DNA of 52,654 nt from Thermogemmatispora onikobensis (GTDB lineage: Bacteria > Chloroflexota > Ktedonobacteria > Ktedonobacterales > Ktedonobacteraceae). The DNA is taken from NCBI RefSeq assembly GCF_001748285.1, contig NZ_BDGT01000049.1:1-52654 (forward strand), given 5' to 3'. The position numbers and the translations under genes are program-made. Of this stretch, positions 16,772 through 23,580 are shown one piece after another (positions within the stretch are counted from its first letter, which is position 1; every line of letters starts with the position of its first letter). The notes beneath the pieces were generated by a model. The model saw nothing but the letters and a program-made list of their open reading frames with translations. It searched no databases and was not told the DNA's origin.

Positions 16772-17014
16772 ATGCAGTGGATGAAAGGACTGTTCCATCG
16801 GACAGCTACCCACCCAGAGCGTTCCCTGCGCCGGCTGGAACGCCAGATCGCCGCCTATCAGGCCCGTCAGATGCGCCTGGAGGCCACGATCCAGCAGTTG
16901 TGTGCACAACACCTTGCCCTCCAGCTTACCTGGAGGCGGCGCCAGCGGCATCCGGCGGGGGCAGGCCAGCCCGCTCGTGTCTCCCCAGGAGGTCGGCATG
17001 CCCTGCGCGACTAG
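16772..17014 (+). CDS. Small coiled-coil protein before the sigma factor
   Basis: This 80-residue protein from ATG 16,772 has GGAGGAAAGG before it. After a short amphipathic start, residues ~20-57 form one long heptad-like helix ([20 protein letters not shown] and onward), then a basic tail. Its last 17 bases overlap the start of the sigma-factor gene, whose ribosome site lies inside it, so the two are translationally coupled. A role as partner or regulator of that sigma factor is a reasonable guess, not shown by homology. Confidence 0.5.
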   Translation: MQWMKGLFHRTATHPERSLRRLERQIAAYQARQMRLEATIQQLCAQHLALQLTWRRRQRHPAGAGQPARVSPGGRHALRD

Positions 17015-17939
17015 CCGCCTGTCTTCCGGGAGCAGGCCCCGCTCGCCTGCTCCCTCTCCCCATCTGACCCCCCGGCGCCTGCGTGCCTACCGGACCGACC
17101 TGACTCTAGTCACCCTGTACCTGAACGATCTGTCCGTCTGCCCCCAGGACGGTGCAGGGAGCGCAGAGACAGGAACGGCTCCCCGTGCTCAGCAGACGCA
17201 GACGATCATGGCTTTGGTAGAGAGAAACCTGCGCCTGGTGGTCAGCGTGGCGCGGACCTATGCGCCCCTGCTCCGGGAACAGGCAGCCCTGGACCTGGCT
17301 GATCTGATCCAGGAGGGCAATCTGGGGCTGATTGAGGCAGCCAGCCACTATGACCCGGAGCGAGGCACCCGGTTCAGCACGTATGCCACCTGGTGGATCA
17401 GGCAGGCGATCCTCCGGGCGATCCGGGCAGCGGATACCATCCGGTTGCCTGAGTATGTCCAGGTCCGTCTTCACACCTCAGCCCCAGGGGGGACAGAGGA
17501 GGGCGCACAGCCTGCTCTCCCCGGCTCACAGCCTGTGCCCCGGACGGTCTCCCTGGACGCCCTGACACAGCAAGAGCGCTGGCAGATAGAGGAGCAGTGC
17601 GATCCCCGAGCGCCTGATCCCGCTGAGGCCGTCTGCAGTCCCGACGGGGCAGAGGAGCAACGACGCTGGCTGGCAGAGGCGCTGCGGCACCAGTTGACTC
17701 CCCGGCAGCGCATCGTGATGGAAGCCCTGCTGGGTTGGGGGGACCGCTGGCGTCCAGCCACCCTGGTGGAGATTGCCCGCGCGCTGGGCCTGCCCCCCGA
17801 GCGCGTCCGACAGGTGCGCGAGGCCGCCCTGGCACGGCTGCGAACCGCCTGGCAGGCTTACTGCCAGCACCAGACACCAGAAGAGAAAGGAGTGATCTGC
17901 GATGATCCAACCGGATTCTTTTCCCGACAAGGTACCTGA
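16998..17939 (+). CDS. Sigma-70-family RNA polymerase sigma factor
   Basis: This 313-residue protein from ATG 16,998 has AGGAGGTCGGC directly upstream. Region 2 is very well kept: [14 protein letters not shown] (about 77-90), [17 protein letters not shown] (99-115) for core binding, and [20 protein letters not shown] (122-141) for -10 recognition and melting. Region 4 near the C-terminus has [14 protein letters not shown], then the [23 protein letters not shown]. The segment between (about 155-235) is not a normal region 3, and region 1.2 is reduced to [18 protein letters not shown]. Region 2 is closer to the primary/group 2 type than to ECF sigmas. It overlaps both neighbours (17 and 38 bases). 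It probably reprograms host polymerase towards promoters of the insertion or a related element. Confidence 0.85.
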   Translation: MPCATSRLSSGSRPRSPAPSPHLTPRRLRAYRTDLTLVTLYLNDLSVCPQDGAGSAETGTAPRAQQTQTIMALVERNLRLVVSVARTYAPLLREQAALDLADLIQEGNLGLIEAASHYDPERGTRFSTYATWWIRQAILRAIRAADTIRLPEYVQVRLHTSAPGGTEEGAQPALPGSQPVPRTVSLDALTQQERWQIEEQCDPRAPDPAEAVCSPDGAEEQRRWLAEALRHQLTPRQRIVMEALLGWGDRWRPATLVEIARALGLPPERVRQVREAALARLRTAWQAYCQHQTPEEKGVICDDPTGFFSRQGT

Positions 17940-18288
17940 ACCTTCTGCCTCGGAGCTGCTGACCGAGGTCTTGAGGCTGCTCAAACGAGAGGACTGCATC
18001 CGACTCTACAGTCGGGTCAAGGCCGCGCTCATGATCCAGGAGTGGCCAATCACCCCCGAGTCCAGGGCAAGGGAGGTCCGGCTCAAGCAGGCCGGGTTGA
18101 TCCTGTTAGGGTATGGCTTCGAGCAAGGATGGGGAAGTACCCTGGCGGCAGTCGATCTGATCCAGCGCTCCCTCCCTTCCAAGAAGCGGGTGCTCCTGGA
18201 AGAGGAGGCCCAGGCAGTGGTGCACCGCTGGGAGCAGGCACTGGAGCGCCTGCTCCAGCAGCTTCAGACCGAGCTGGATGGTCACTGA
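17902..18288 (+). CDS. Unknown protein overlapping the sigma factor
   Basis: This 128-residue protein from ATG 17,902 has AAAGGAG upstream and overlaps the sigma-factor gene by 38 bases in another frame. It is acidic and helical ([50 protein letters not shown]). The tight overlap with the sigma gene makes it the second candidate, with the 80-residue protein upstream, for an anti-sigma or cofactor role. No domain is recognised. Confidence 0.55.
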   Translation: MIQPDSFPDKVPEPSASELLTEVLRLLKREDCIRLYSRVKAALMIQEWPITPESRAREVRLKQAGLILLGYGFEQGWGSTLAAVDLIQRSLPSKKRVLLEEEAQAVVHRWEQALERLLQQLQTELDGH

Positions 18289-18306
18289 TGGCAGGCTCCT
18301 CCAGTG

Positions 18307-18319
18307 CCTGGTGACCAGG
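18307..18319. repeat. Short palindrome between operon and tnpB
   Basis: CCTGGT-G-ACCAGG, a 6-bp perfect inverted repeat 18 bases after the last operon gene, could be a weak terminator or the original left end of a minimal tnpB unit. There is no T-run. The 247 bases between the operon and tnpB hold no convincing gene. Confidence 0.3.
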
Positions 18320-18535
18320 GACCATGCAGCCGGAGCCTGTACTCAGCCAGGAGGAGGAAGAGGAAGATCGCTCATCTGCTTCTGGGGGAAGGAGATCGCC
18401 CAAGAGACCAGGCGTTTCCCAGGCGCTCCTTCCCTCCAGGAGAAGGTGCCTCTCTCTCCATCAGATGACCGGAAAGGAAAACGAGCGTGGGAACACGTCT
18501 TGTGAGAAGGAATACGAAGAGGAAGGAGGAGGCCG

Positions 18536-19744
18536 ATGGCCCAGGTGCAGCGAACGATCCCGCTGCTGCTGCCAGCCGATGAAGACCTGCGTGAGACCCT
18601 GGCCGTCTTCCAGCGGGTGCAGCAGCAGCTCTCAGCCCCCTGCTTCAACGGGGGCAAGCCCCTCTCTGCCATGGGGCTGCATCGGGCCTGCTATCACGAG
18701 GTCAAGGGCCAGCTCAACGCGCAGATGACCTGCACCGCCATCCGGCTGGTGGCCGCCGCCTACCAGAGTGCCCAGAGCAACCGCCGCCCGCCACAGTGCC
18801 CGTTCCAGTTCCGGCGCAGACGGGCGCTGTTTCTGATCGGAGCACGTGGGCGGGACGCCAGCCTGCAGTCCGACGGCATCCTCTCCATCTGGACCGTGGC
18901 CGGGCGTAAACGCCTGCCCTCCCAGGTGCCGGAGGCCTTTCAGCCGCGGCTGGCGCAGGCGAAGACGATAGACAGCCTCACGGTGCTGGAACGCAATGGG
19001 CGGCTGCTGGGGCGACTGACCATCACGCTGGAGGTGCCAGACCCGCAGCCCCTCCCACCCTCGGATGAGGCAGCAGGAGCGAGCCGGGTCGTGGGGATCG
19101 ATCTGAATGAGACGAATGCGGTGGTGGCCGTAGATGGACAGGAGCGGGTGCTCTTTGTGAGTGGGAAGGCGGTGAAGGTGCGCAATCGACGGACCGCGAA
19201 GACACGGGCGAGACTGCAGCGGAAGCTGGCGGCCCACAAGGCACAGCATCGGGACACCCGCAGTGTCCGACGGGTGCTGAAACGGCTTGGTCGCCGGCAA
19301 CGACACCGCACCCAGACCTTTGCCCAGACCGTAGCAAAGCGCCTGGTGGAGTGGGTGCCCCCACACGCGGTGCTGGTCTTCGAACAGCTCCAGGTGCCGC
19401 CGCCCCAGCAAGAGCAGGTCCGGGGGCGAGCGCTGCGGCGGCGGCTTGCGCTGTGGCAACGCGGCCTAGTCCGGCGCTGGACAGAGCAGCAGGCCCAGGA
19501 GCGGGGGCTGTGCGTGGTGGAGGTGAACCCGGCTTACACCAGTCAGATCTGTTCGCAGTGTGGACAGCGGGGGAACCGCCGTCGACATGCGTTCACTTGT
19601 CCGCAGTGCGGGTACCAGGAGCATGCCGACATCAATGCCGCTCGGAATATCCGTGATCGCTGTACTGCCCTGCGGGGCAGTGGGCTGCTGTCAACCAGCC
19701 CTGAAGCCCGGGCCGACAAGGCTGCGGGCAAGCCCCTGGCTTGA
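18536..19744 (+). CDS. tnpB: TnpB RNA-guided nuclease (IS605 OrfB family)
   Basis: This 402-residue TnpB, ancestor-type relative of Cas12, has a complete RuvC triad: Asp189 in VVGIDLNETNA, Glu283 in VLVFEQLQVP and Asp365 in EHADINAARNI. The zinc ribbon has Cys339/Cys342 (CSQC) and Cys355/Cys358 (CPQC), and the NPAYTSQICSQCG motif is classical. The N-terminal WED/REC part (1-180) is compact and has a Pro/Arg-rich segment, and the length is normal. The start is ATG 18,536, with AGGAAGGAGGAGG before it. It should cut DNA matching the guide carried by an RNA made from the element's right end. No TnpA partner is present, as in IS1341-type units. It looks active, not a nuclease-dead derivative. Confidence 0.93.
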   Translation: MAQVQRTIPLLLPADEDLRETLAVFQRVQQQLSAPCFNGGKPLSAMGLHRACYHEVKGQLNAQMTCTAIRLVAAAYQSAQSNRRPPQCPFQFRRRRALFLIGARGRDASLQSDGILSIWTVAGRKRLPSQVPEAFQPRLAQAKTIDSLTVLERNGRLLGRLTITLEVPDPQPLPPSDEAAGASRVVGIDLNETNAVVAVDGQERVLFVSGKAVKVRNRRTAKTRARLQRKLAAHKAQHRDTRSVRRVLKRLGRRQRHRTQTFAQTVAKRLVEWVPPHAVLVFEQLQVPPPQQEQVRGRALRRRLALWQRGLVRRWTEQQAQERGLCVVEVNPAYTSQICSQCGQRGNRRRHAFTCPQCGYQEHADINAARNIRDRCTALRGSGLLSTSPEARADKAAGKPLA

Positions 19745-19760
19745 GCCTGGGGCCGTTGAC
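19600..19760 (+). ncRNA. Putative omega RNA overlapping the tnpB 3' end
   Basis: TnpB guide RNAs normally arise from the 3' end of tnpB and the right end of the element, with the guide being flanking DNA. Here the last stretch contains a stem GCCCC-T-GGCT / AGCC-T-GGGGC (19,732-19,753) with a 2-base loop, just before the boundary. The guide would then be the first ~16-20 bases of the aldehyde dehydrogenase flank from 19,761. The 5' limit given is arbitrary. Confidence 0.4.
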
Positions 19761-20159
19761 ATAGCGGAACATGTCGACGGTCAGCGCCACATCGCCGATG
19801 CGCGCAATGCGCAGAGGCTTGCCGTTGTCCAACGATTCAAGCTGAGCAAACTCCTCGCTATGCTGCTCAATGAGGTCGGCCAGCTTCCAGATCAGGCGCC
19901 CACGCTCAGAGGGCTTCATCTTGCGCCAGGGACCGCTCTCGAAGCTGCGCCGCGCCGCCTGCACCGCCCGCTCAATGTCCTCTTTGTCTCCCTCGGCAAC
20001 CTGCGCCAACACTTCGCCAGTGGCCGGATTGTAGACGGGAAAGGTCTTGCCCGAAGCGGCCTCCTCCCATCTCCCCCCAATAAAGAGCTTCTTCGGCCCA
20101 CTTCCAATGAAGGTCTGGACTTCCGGTAAGACAGCGACATTGCTTTCGGCCAGCGTCAT
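19761..20159 (-). pseudogene. Aldehyde dehydrogenase, N-terminal 133 residues (gene interrupted)
   Basis: This is the front of the gene whose catalytic part is at 10,749-11,843. It starts at ATG 20,159 with AAGGAG before it and reads KLFIGGRWEEAASGKTFPVY, NPATGEVLAQVAEGDKEDIE, then LIEQHSEEFAQLESLDNGKP and VALTVDMFRY, where homology stops abruptly. The frame runs on for about 42 foreign codons into the insertion. The fragment lacks both the cofactor domain core and the catalytic Cys, so it cannot be active. Its own promoter and operator upstream are intact and would now drive transcription antisense to tnpB. Confidence 0.9.
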
Positions 20160-20365
20160 GATCGTTCTCCTTCTTCATTGCTGCTGGTTGACCGCGCCGT
20201 CCGTAACGCCTTGCACACAGCCCGTTCTTCAGGGCCGTCCCCAAAAAACGCCACACAAAAGAAGAGTCCCAATGCGATGAGCGTTAACCACGCTGAAACT
20301 CGCTCTGCTGGTGAAGACTGCCGTGACGACGAAGCGCGAAGTGGGCGGCAGTATCTTGCTCATCG

Positions 20366-20412
20366 ATTGAGTACTCAATAATTGAGTATAAGCAAAATGC
20401 GAAGAAAGTCAA
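20366..20412 (-). promoter_or_regulatory. Promoter and palindromic operator of the aldehyde dehydrogenase
   Basis: On the minus strand: TTGACT (20,407-20,412), a 16-base spacer, TATACT (20,385-20,390). Immediately downstream and covering the start site is a perfect 14-bp palindrome ATTGAGTACTCAAT (20,366-20,379), with a further half site ATTGAGT at 20,381-20,387 overlapping the -10 box. This is the geometry of a repressor operator, probably TetR- or GntR-type. The rest of the 343-base gap holds nothing else I can support. Confidence 0.65.
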
Positions 20413-20473
20413 GGGTGGCCGGCGAGAAGAATGGCGGCGAGCCAGCAGATGAGAAGGAGGGGGGGAAGGGTCA

Positions 20474-20499
20474 GCGGGCGCTCAGAAGCGAGCGCCCGC
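20474..20499 (-). terminator. Hairpin after ornithine carbamoyltransferase
   Basis: GCGGGCGCT pairs with AGCGCCCGC around an 8-base loop, three bases after the stop codon of the gene on the minus strand. It is a strong GC stem but is followed by C-rich rather than T-rich sequence, so termination efficiency is uncertain. Confidence 0.5.
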
Positions 20500-20502
20500 C
20501 AG

Positions 20503-21519
20503 CTAACTATCGAGCGATAGGGCTGCCAGGGTGGCCACCATCAGGGCTTTGATAGTGTGCATGCGATTTTCGGACTGCTCGAAGACAATGGAGGCTGGCG
20601 ACTCAAAGACCTCGTCGGTGACCTCCAGAGCCTCCAAGCCATAGCGCGCCGCGATCGAGCGGCCCAGACCCGTCTCAGTATTGTGGAGAGCTGGCAGACA
20701 ATGCATAAAGAGGACCTGCGGGTTGTGGGTAAGGGCCATGAGCTGGGACGTCACTTGATAGGGTGCGAGGAGCTGGATGCGCTCCCCCCACAGGGCCGGG
20801 TCCTCACCCATCGACACCCAGACATCAGTGTAGATGACGTCGCAGCCACGCACAGCCTCGGCGACATCCTCGGTCACCGTGAGGCGGGCGCCACTGGTGG
20901 CCGCCAGGGCCTGCACCTCCTGCAGGCGCGTCTCACTGGGCCAGAGCTGGCGCGGACCAGCCAGGCGGACATCCATCCCCATCAAGGCCCCGCCCACCAG
21001 CAGCGTATCGGCCATGTTATAGCTCACATTCCCCACAAAGCAGAAGCTCACCGCCTCCAGCGGCTTCGCCACATGCTCCTGCATCGTGAGCAGATCGGCC
21101 AGAACTTGCGTCGGATGCGAGTGGGCAGTCATGGCATTCCAGACCGGCACCCCGGCATAGCGGGCCAGCTCCTCGACCGTCTCCTGAGCTGGACCACGGT
21201 AGGCGATGCCATCGTAGAGCCGCCCCAGCACACGCGCCGTATCCTTGATGCTCTCCTTCTGCCCGACATGTGAGCCACTGGGGCCAATATAGGTGACATG
21301 GGCCCCCTGATCAAAGGCCGCCACTTCAAAGCTCGTGCGCGTGCGCGTCGAGTCCTGTTCGAACAGCAGGACAATATTCTTGCCGCGCAAGTACTGCTCT
21401 TCCTTCCCGGCAGACTTGGCCGCCTTCAGACGGCTGGCCAGCGCCAACAGGGCGCGAATCTCCTCAGCGCTGAGGTCCTCCAATTTTAGCAAGTGCCGCT
21501 TGCTCAAATTGCAGGCCAC
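20503..21519 (-). CDS. argF: Ornithine carbamoyltransferase
   Basis: This 338-residue enzyme makes citrulline from ornithine and carbamoyl phosphate in arginine synthesis. It has the carbamoyl-phosphate loop [20 protein letters not shown], the [11 protein letters not shown] motif, and the ornithine-site [14 protein letters not shown] near the C-terminus. The N-terminus [18 protein letters not shown] is typical. The start is GTG 21,519, with AGGAGG about 12 bases upstream (21,531-21,536). The frame is open further but has no better start. No other arginine gene is nearby. The closely related putrescine or N-acetylornithine carbamoyltransferases are less likely given the HCLP context. Confidence 0.9.
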   Translation of the reverse strand: MACNLSKRHLLKLEDLSAEEIRALLALASRLKAAKSAGKEEQYLRGKNIVLLFEQDSTRTRTSFEVAAFDQGAHVTYIGPSGSHVGQKESIKDTARVLGRLYDGIAYRGPAQETVEELARYAGVPVWNAMTAHSHPTQVLADLLTMQEHVAKPLEAVSFCFVGNVSYNMADTLLVGGALMGMDVRLAGPRQLWPSETRLQEVQALAATSGARLTVTEDVAEAVRGCDVIYTDVWVSMGEDPALWGERIQLLAPYQVTSQLMALTHNPQVLFMHCLPALHNTETGLGRSIAARYGLEALEVTDEVFESPASIVFEQSENRMHTIKALMVATLAALSLDS

Positions 21520-21842
21520 GGTTGAGCTAATCCTCCTCAAATAACAGAGCAACAATCTTCTTCGTTCAGCCCAGTCTCCCGCCACCAGGGCGCCCCGCCC
21601 AGCCAGCACGACCGGGGGCTGTGTTCATAGGCTACCACGTTCCCGCCCCCGGCGCAAGCCATAAGCAGAGCTATCCGTCAAGCGCCCGCCCACCCGCGGC
21701 AGCCAGACCGGTTGAGAAGGACGCAGCTTATCACCTCCCCAGCGCCAGCGCAGCAGAATAGAATCAGGAGGAGGGAGAGCATTCGTCTGTCTCTCCCTGC
21801 ACCAGGGTCAGGTCTTGTCTCACTGAGGGAAGGATGCGGACC
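21520..21842. other. Divergent intergenic region argF / coiA-like gene
   Basis: This 323-base spacer holds no gene. AGGGAGAG (21,772-21,779) and CTCTCCCT (21,791-21,798) form an 8-bp hairpin in the leader of the plus-strand gene. I do not see clear -35/-10 pairs for either side. Confidence 0.35.
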
Positions 21843-22964
21843 ATGCTCGTTGCTTACGGACCAGACGGTCAGCCCGTGGTAGCCGATGAGCGGGCCTTGA
21901 GTCAGCTGCAGGAATGGTCGCAGCAGCGCCAGCTGTTCTGTCCCAACTGCCGCGCCGTGCTGCATCTACGCGGCGGACCAGCACGACGGACCCAGCTCCA
22001 TTTCGCTCATCGCAAAGGAGAATGCCCCTGGAGCACCGAAGAAGAATCGGAGCGGCACATGCGCGGCAAGGCTACGCTGGCCGCCTGGCTGAGCCAGCAA
22101 TTTCCCGCCGCTCGCGTCACCCTGGAGGAACGGCTCCCTGAGCCGAATCGCATCGCCGACGTCTTCGTGAAACATGCCGATGGCCGCCAGCTGGCCGTTG
22201 AGTTCCAGTGCGCTCCTCTGGAACTCGAAGAGTGGCAGCGCCGCCACCTGGCCTATCAGCAGGCCGGCATCACCGATCTCTGGATCATCGGCAGCAATCG
22301 GCGCGACAAGCAAGAGGCTTTTCAAGAGGCCATTCTTGAGGTCAGCGGCACCCTCGTCTTTCTCGATCCCCTGCTTACTCCCGCCCGCGCCTGGCTGCGC
22401 TGGCCCCTGAGCGCCCAGGCTCTGCAGGCCTGGCAGGAGGAGAGGCCCAGCTCCGCCCAGGCCCCCAGCCTGAGCACCGGCGGCTGGGTCGGGCGCCTGG
22501 GCTATGGCATGACCTTAAGCACCACCCTGGGCGAGTTGCGCCTCAATGAAGAGGGCACGATCAATCACCCGCTGCGCCTCGAGCACGAGCGCCGCCTGCG
22601 TCTCCGCCATCTGATGACCTTTGCCGACAGCGTTGATGAGGATCTTCTTGCAGCTTATCTCTATAATACAGTTAGTGCTGAGATGATCCAGCGCGTGCTA
22701 CGTCCCCTGCTGCGGGCCTATCGCAGCGATCCCGACCTGCTGCGTCGCTATAACTATGGGCGAGGCACCCCTGAGCAGCCGGTGCGGGAGGCGGACCGCC
22801 AGCGCGTCGCTCGCGCCTGCTCCTGGCTGAGACAGTTGGCCAGGCAGGGTTTTCCGCCCGCACGCTTGCGTGAAGTGACGCAGGAGATCCCTTTCGTCGG
22901 ACCTTACGCTGCCTTCGTCCGCTACATCGAAATGTTAGTAACGCTCGCCCAAACTCACCGTTGA
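21843..22964 (+). CDS. CoiA-like competence nuclease family protein
   Basis: This 373-residue protein starts at ATG 21,843 (MLVAYGPDG, as in CoiA relatives). An ATG at 21,834 sits on top of the ribosome site GAGGGAAGG. The CoiA N-terminal zinc-type segment is LFCPNCRAVLHLRGG with QLHFAH, followed by ESERHMRGKATLAAWL and a PD-(D/E)XK-like nuclease core RIADVFVKHADGRQLAVEFQC (Asp and Glu-Phe-Gln). CoiA promotes recombination during natural transformation. The long C-terminal half is helical and not shared with short CoiA proteins. It stands alone with no other competence genes near. Confidence 0.8.
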   Translation: MLVAYGPDGQPVVADERALSQLQEWSQQRQLFCPNCRAVLHLRGGPARRTQLHFAHRKGECPWSTEEESERHMRGKATLAAWLSQQFPAARVTLEERLPEPNRIADVFVKHADGRQLAVEFQCAPLELEEWQRRHLAYQQAGITDLWIIGSNRRDKQEAFQEAILEVSGTLVFLDPLLTPARAWLRWPLSAQALQAWQEERPSSAQAPSLSTGGWVGRLGYGMTLSTTLGELRLNEEGTINHPLRLEHERRLRLRHLMTFADSVDEDLLAAYLYNTVSAEMIQRVLRPLLRAYRSDPDLLRRYNYGRGTPEQPVREADRQRVARACSWLRQLARQGFPPARLREVTQEIPFVGPYAAFVRYIEMLVTLAQTHR

Positions 22965-23095
22965 AACCGTTTGCCATACTCAGGCGTGTTGACAGAGAAG
23001 AAAGGCAGCAGTCGGACAGTCGTGCCCATCAGCAGTAATGGCCCGGCTTGGACTGGCCACGCCTTCTCTATCTGGCAGGAAGGAAGGAGGGCAGG

Positions 23096-23419
23096 ATGAA
23101 CAACTTCTTTCGAGGAGTCCTGGTCGGCGTTGGTATCGGCCTGTTGATTGCTCCTATGCGCGGCGAAGAGATGCGCCGCCTACTCGGCGAGCGGCTGCAG
23201 CAGTTGCGCGGCTATCTCCCCGACAACGAGCAACTGAACGAATACATGCAGCAGGTCTCTAGCCGCGTTTCGCAGACCGCTGGCAACGTCAAGGAATACG
23301 CGCGCCAGGCCGCCACGCGCGTGCGCGACACTGCCGAGGAACTGGGCAGTCTGGCCCAGAAGTCGGCGCAGGATGTCAGCGAGACCGCACGCTCCCTCAA
23401 ACCATCCAATCCAAGTTAG
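23096..23419 (+). CDS. YtxH-domain membrane-anchored stress protein
   Basis: This 107-residue protein from ATG 23,096 is preceded by GGAAGGAGGGCAGG. A short N-terminal membrane helix (FFRGVLVGVGIGLLIAPMRG) is followed by the YtxH-typical MRRLLGERL and a long amphipathic helix of repeated Val/Ala/Arg/Asp units (SSRVSQTAGNVKEYARQAAT and on). These proteins are general-stress or envelope proteins of unclear biochemical role. It is monocistronic as far as seen. Confidence 0.8.
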   Translation: MNNFFRGVLVGVGIGLLIAPMRGEEMRRLLGERLQQLRGYLPDNEQLNEYMQQVSSRVSQTAGNVKEYARQAATRVRDTAEELGSLAQKSAQDVSETARSLKPSNPS

Positions 23420-23580
23420 CCCAACCTGATCGTTCTGGAGTCGGTCCGGCAGCGCCGCATCTGCACCTGGGTCGAGCATGCCCAACCCAGGTCAGCTTGC
23501 GGCCCAAGCGAAGTCTTATCCCGGTAGCGCCTGCCTCTTTCGAGGGGCAGGCGGCTCTGTACCGGGCCCGGCCTTCCAGC

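Larger units (their letters stand above)
11844..19760 (+). mobile_element. 7.9-kb TnpB-ended insertion carrying a sigma factor and unknown cargo
   Basis: The boundaries come from the split aldehyde dehydrogenase: the left flank ends at an Ala codon (11,841-11,843) and the right flank resumes at a Tyr codon (19,761). Exactly three bases are unassigned. They fit best as the GAC at 19,758-19,760 (a Val codon on the gene strand), so the right edge is 19,757-19,760. There is no target-site duplication and no terminal inverted repeat, and hairpins sit just inside both ends (11,847-11,870 and 19,732-19,753). These are hallmarks of IS200/IS605-type elements. TnpB lies at the right end. No TnpA, integrase, resolvase or DDE transposase is encoded. 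Cargo: an HTH/GNAT-like gene on the minus strand and nine plus-strand genes including a sigma factor. The left end is AT-rich, unlike the flanks. Confidence 0.8.

Noticed and set aside
18324-18728. 134-codon frame overlapping the tnpB start
   Set aside because: Low-complexity Glu/Arg/Ser protein read from a purine-rich leader. Its start lacks a ribosome site and it overlaps tnpB by nearly 200 bases.
18536-19744. TnpB as a nuclease-dead transcription factor paired with the sigma factor (as in TldR or dCas12f-sigma systems)
   Set aside because: All three RuvC acidic residues and the zinc ribbon are intact, so an active nuclease is the simpler reading. A functional tie to the sigma factor is not shown by sequence.
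11865-19767. TAGCGG present near the left end (11,865) and at the right flank (19,762) as a possible target duplication
   Set aside because: On the left it is 21 bases inside the boundary set by the aldehyde dehydrogenase frame, and its reading frame there does not match Tyr-Arg of the gene. It is better explained as the arm of the left-end hairpin.
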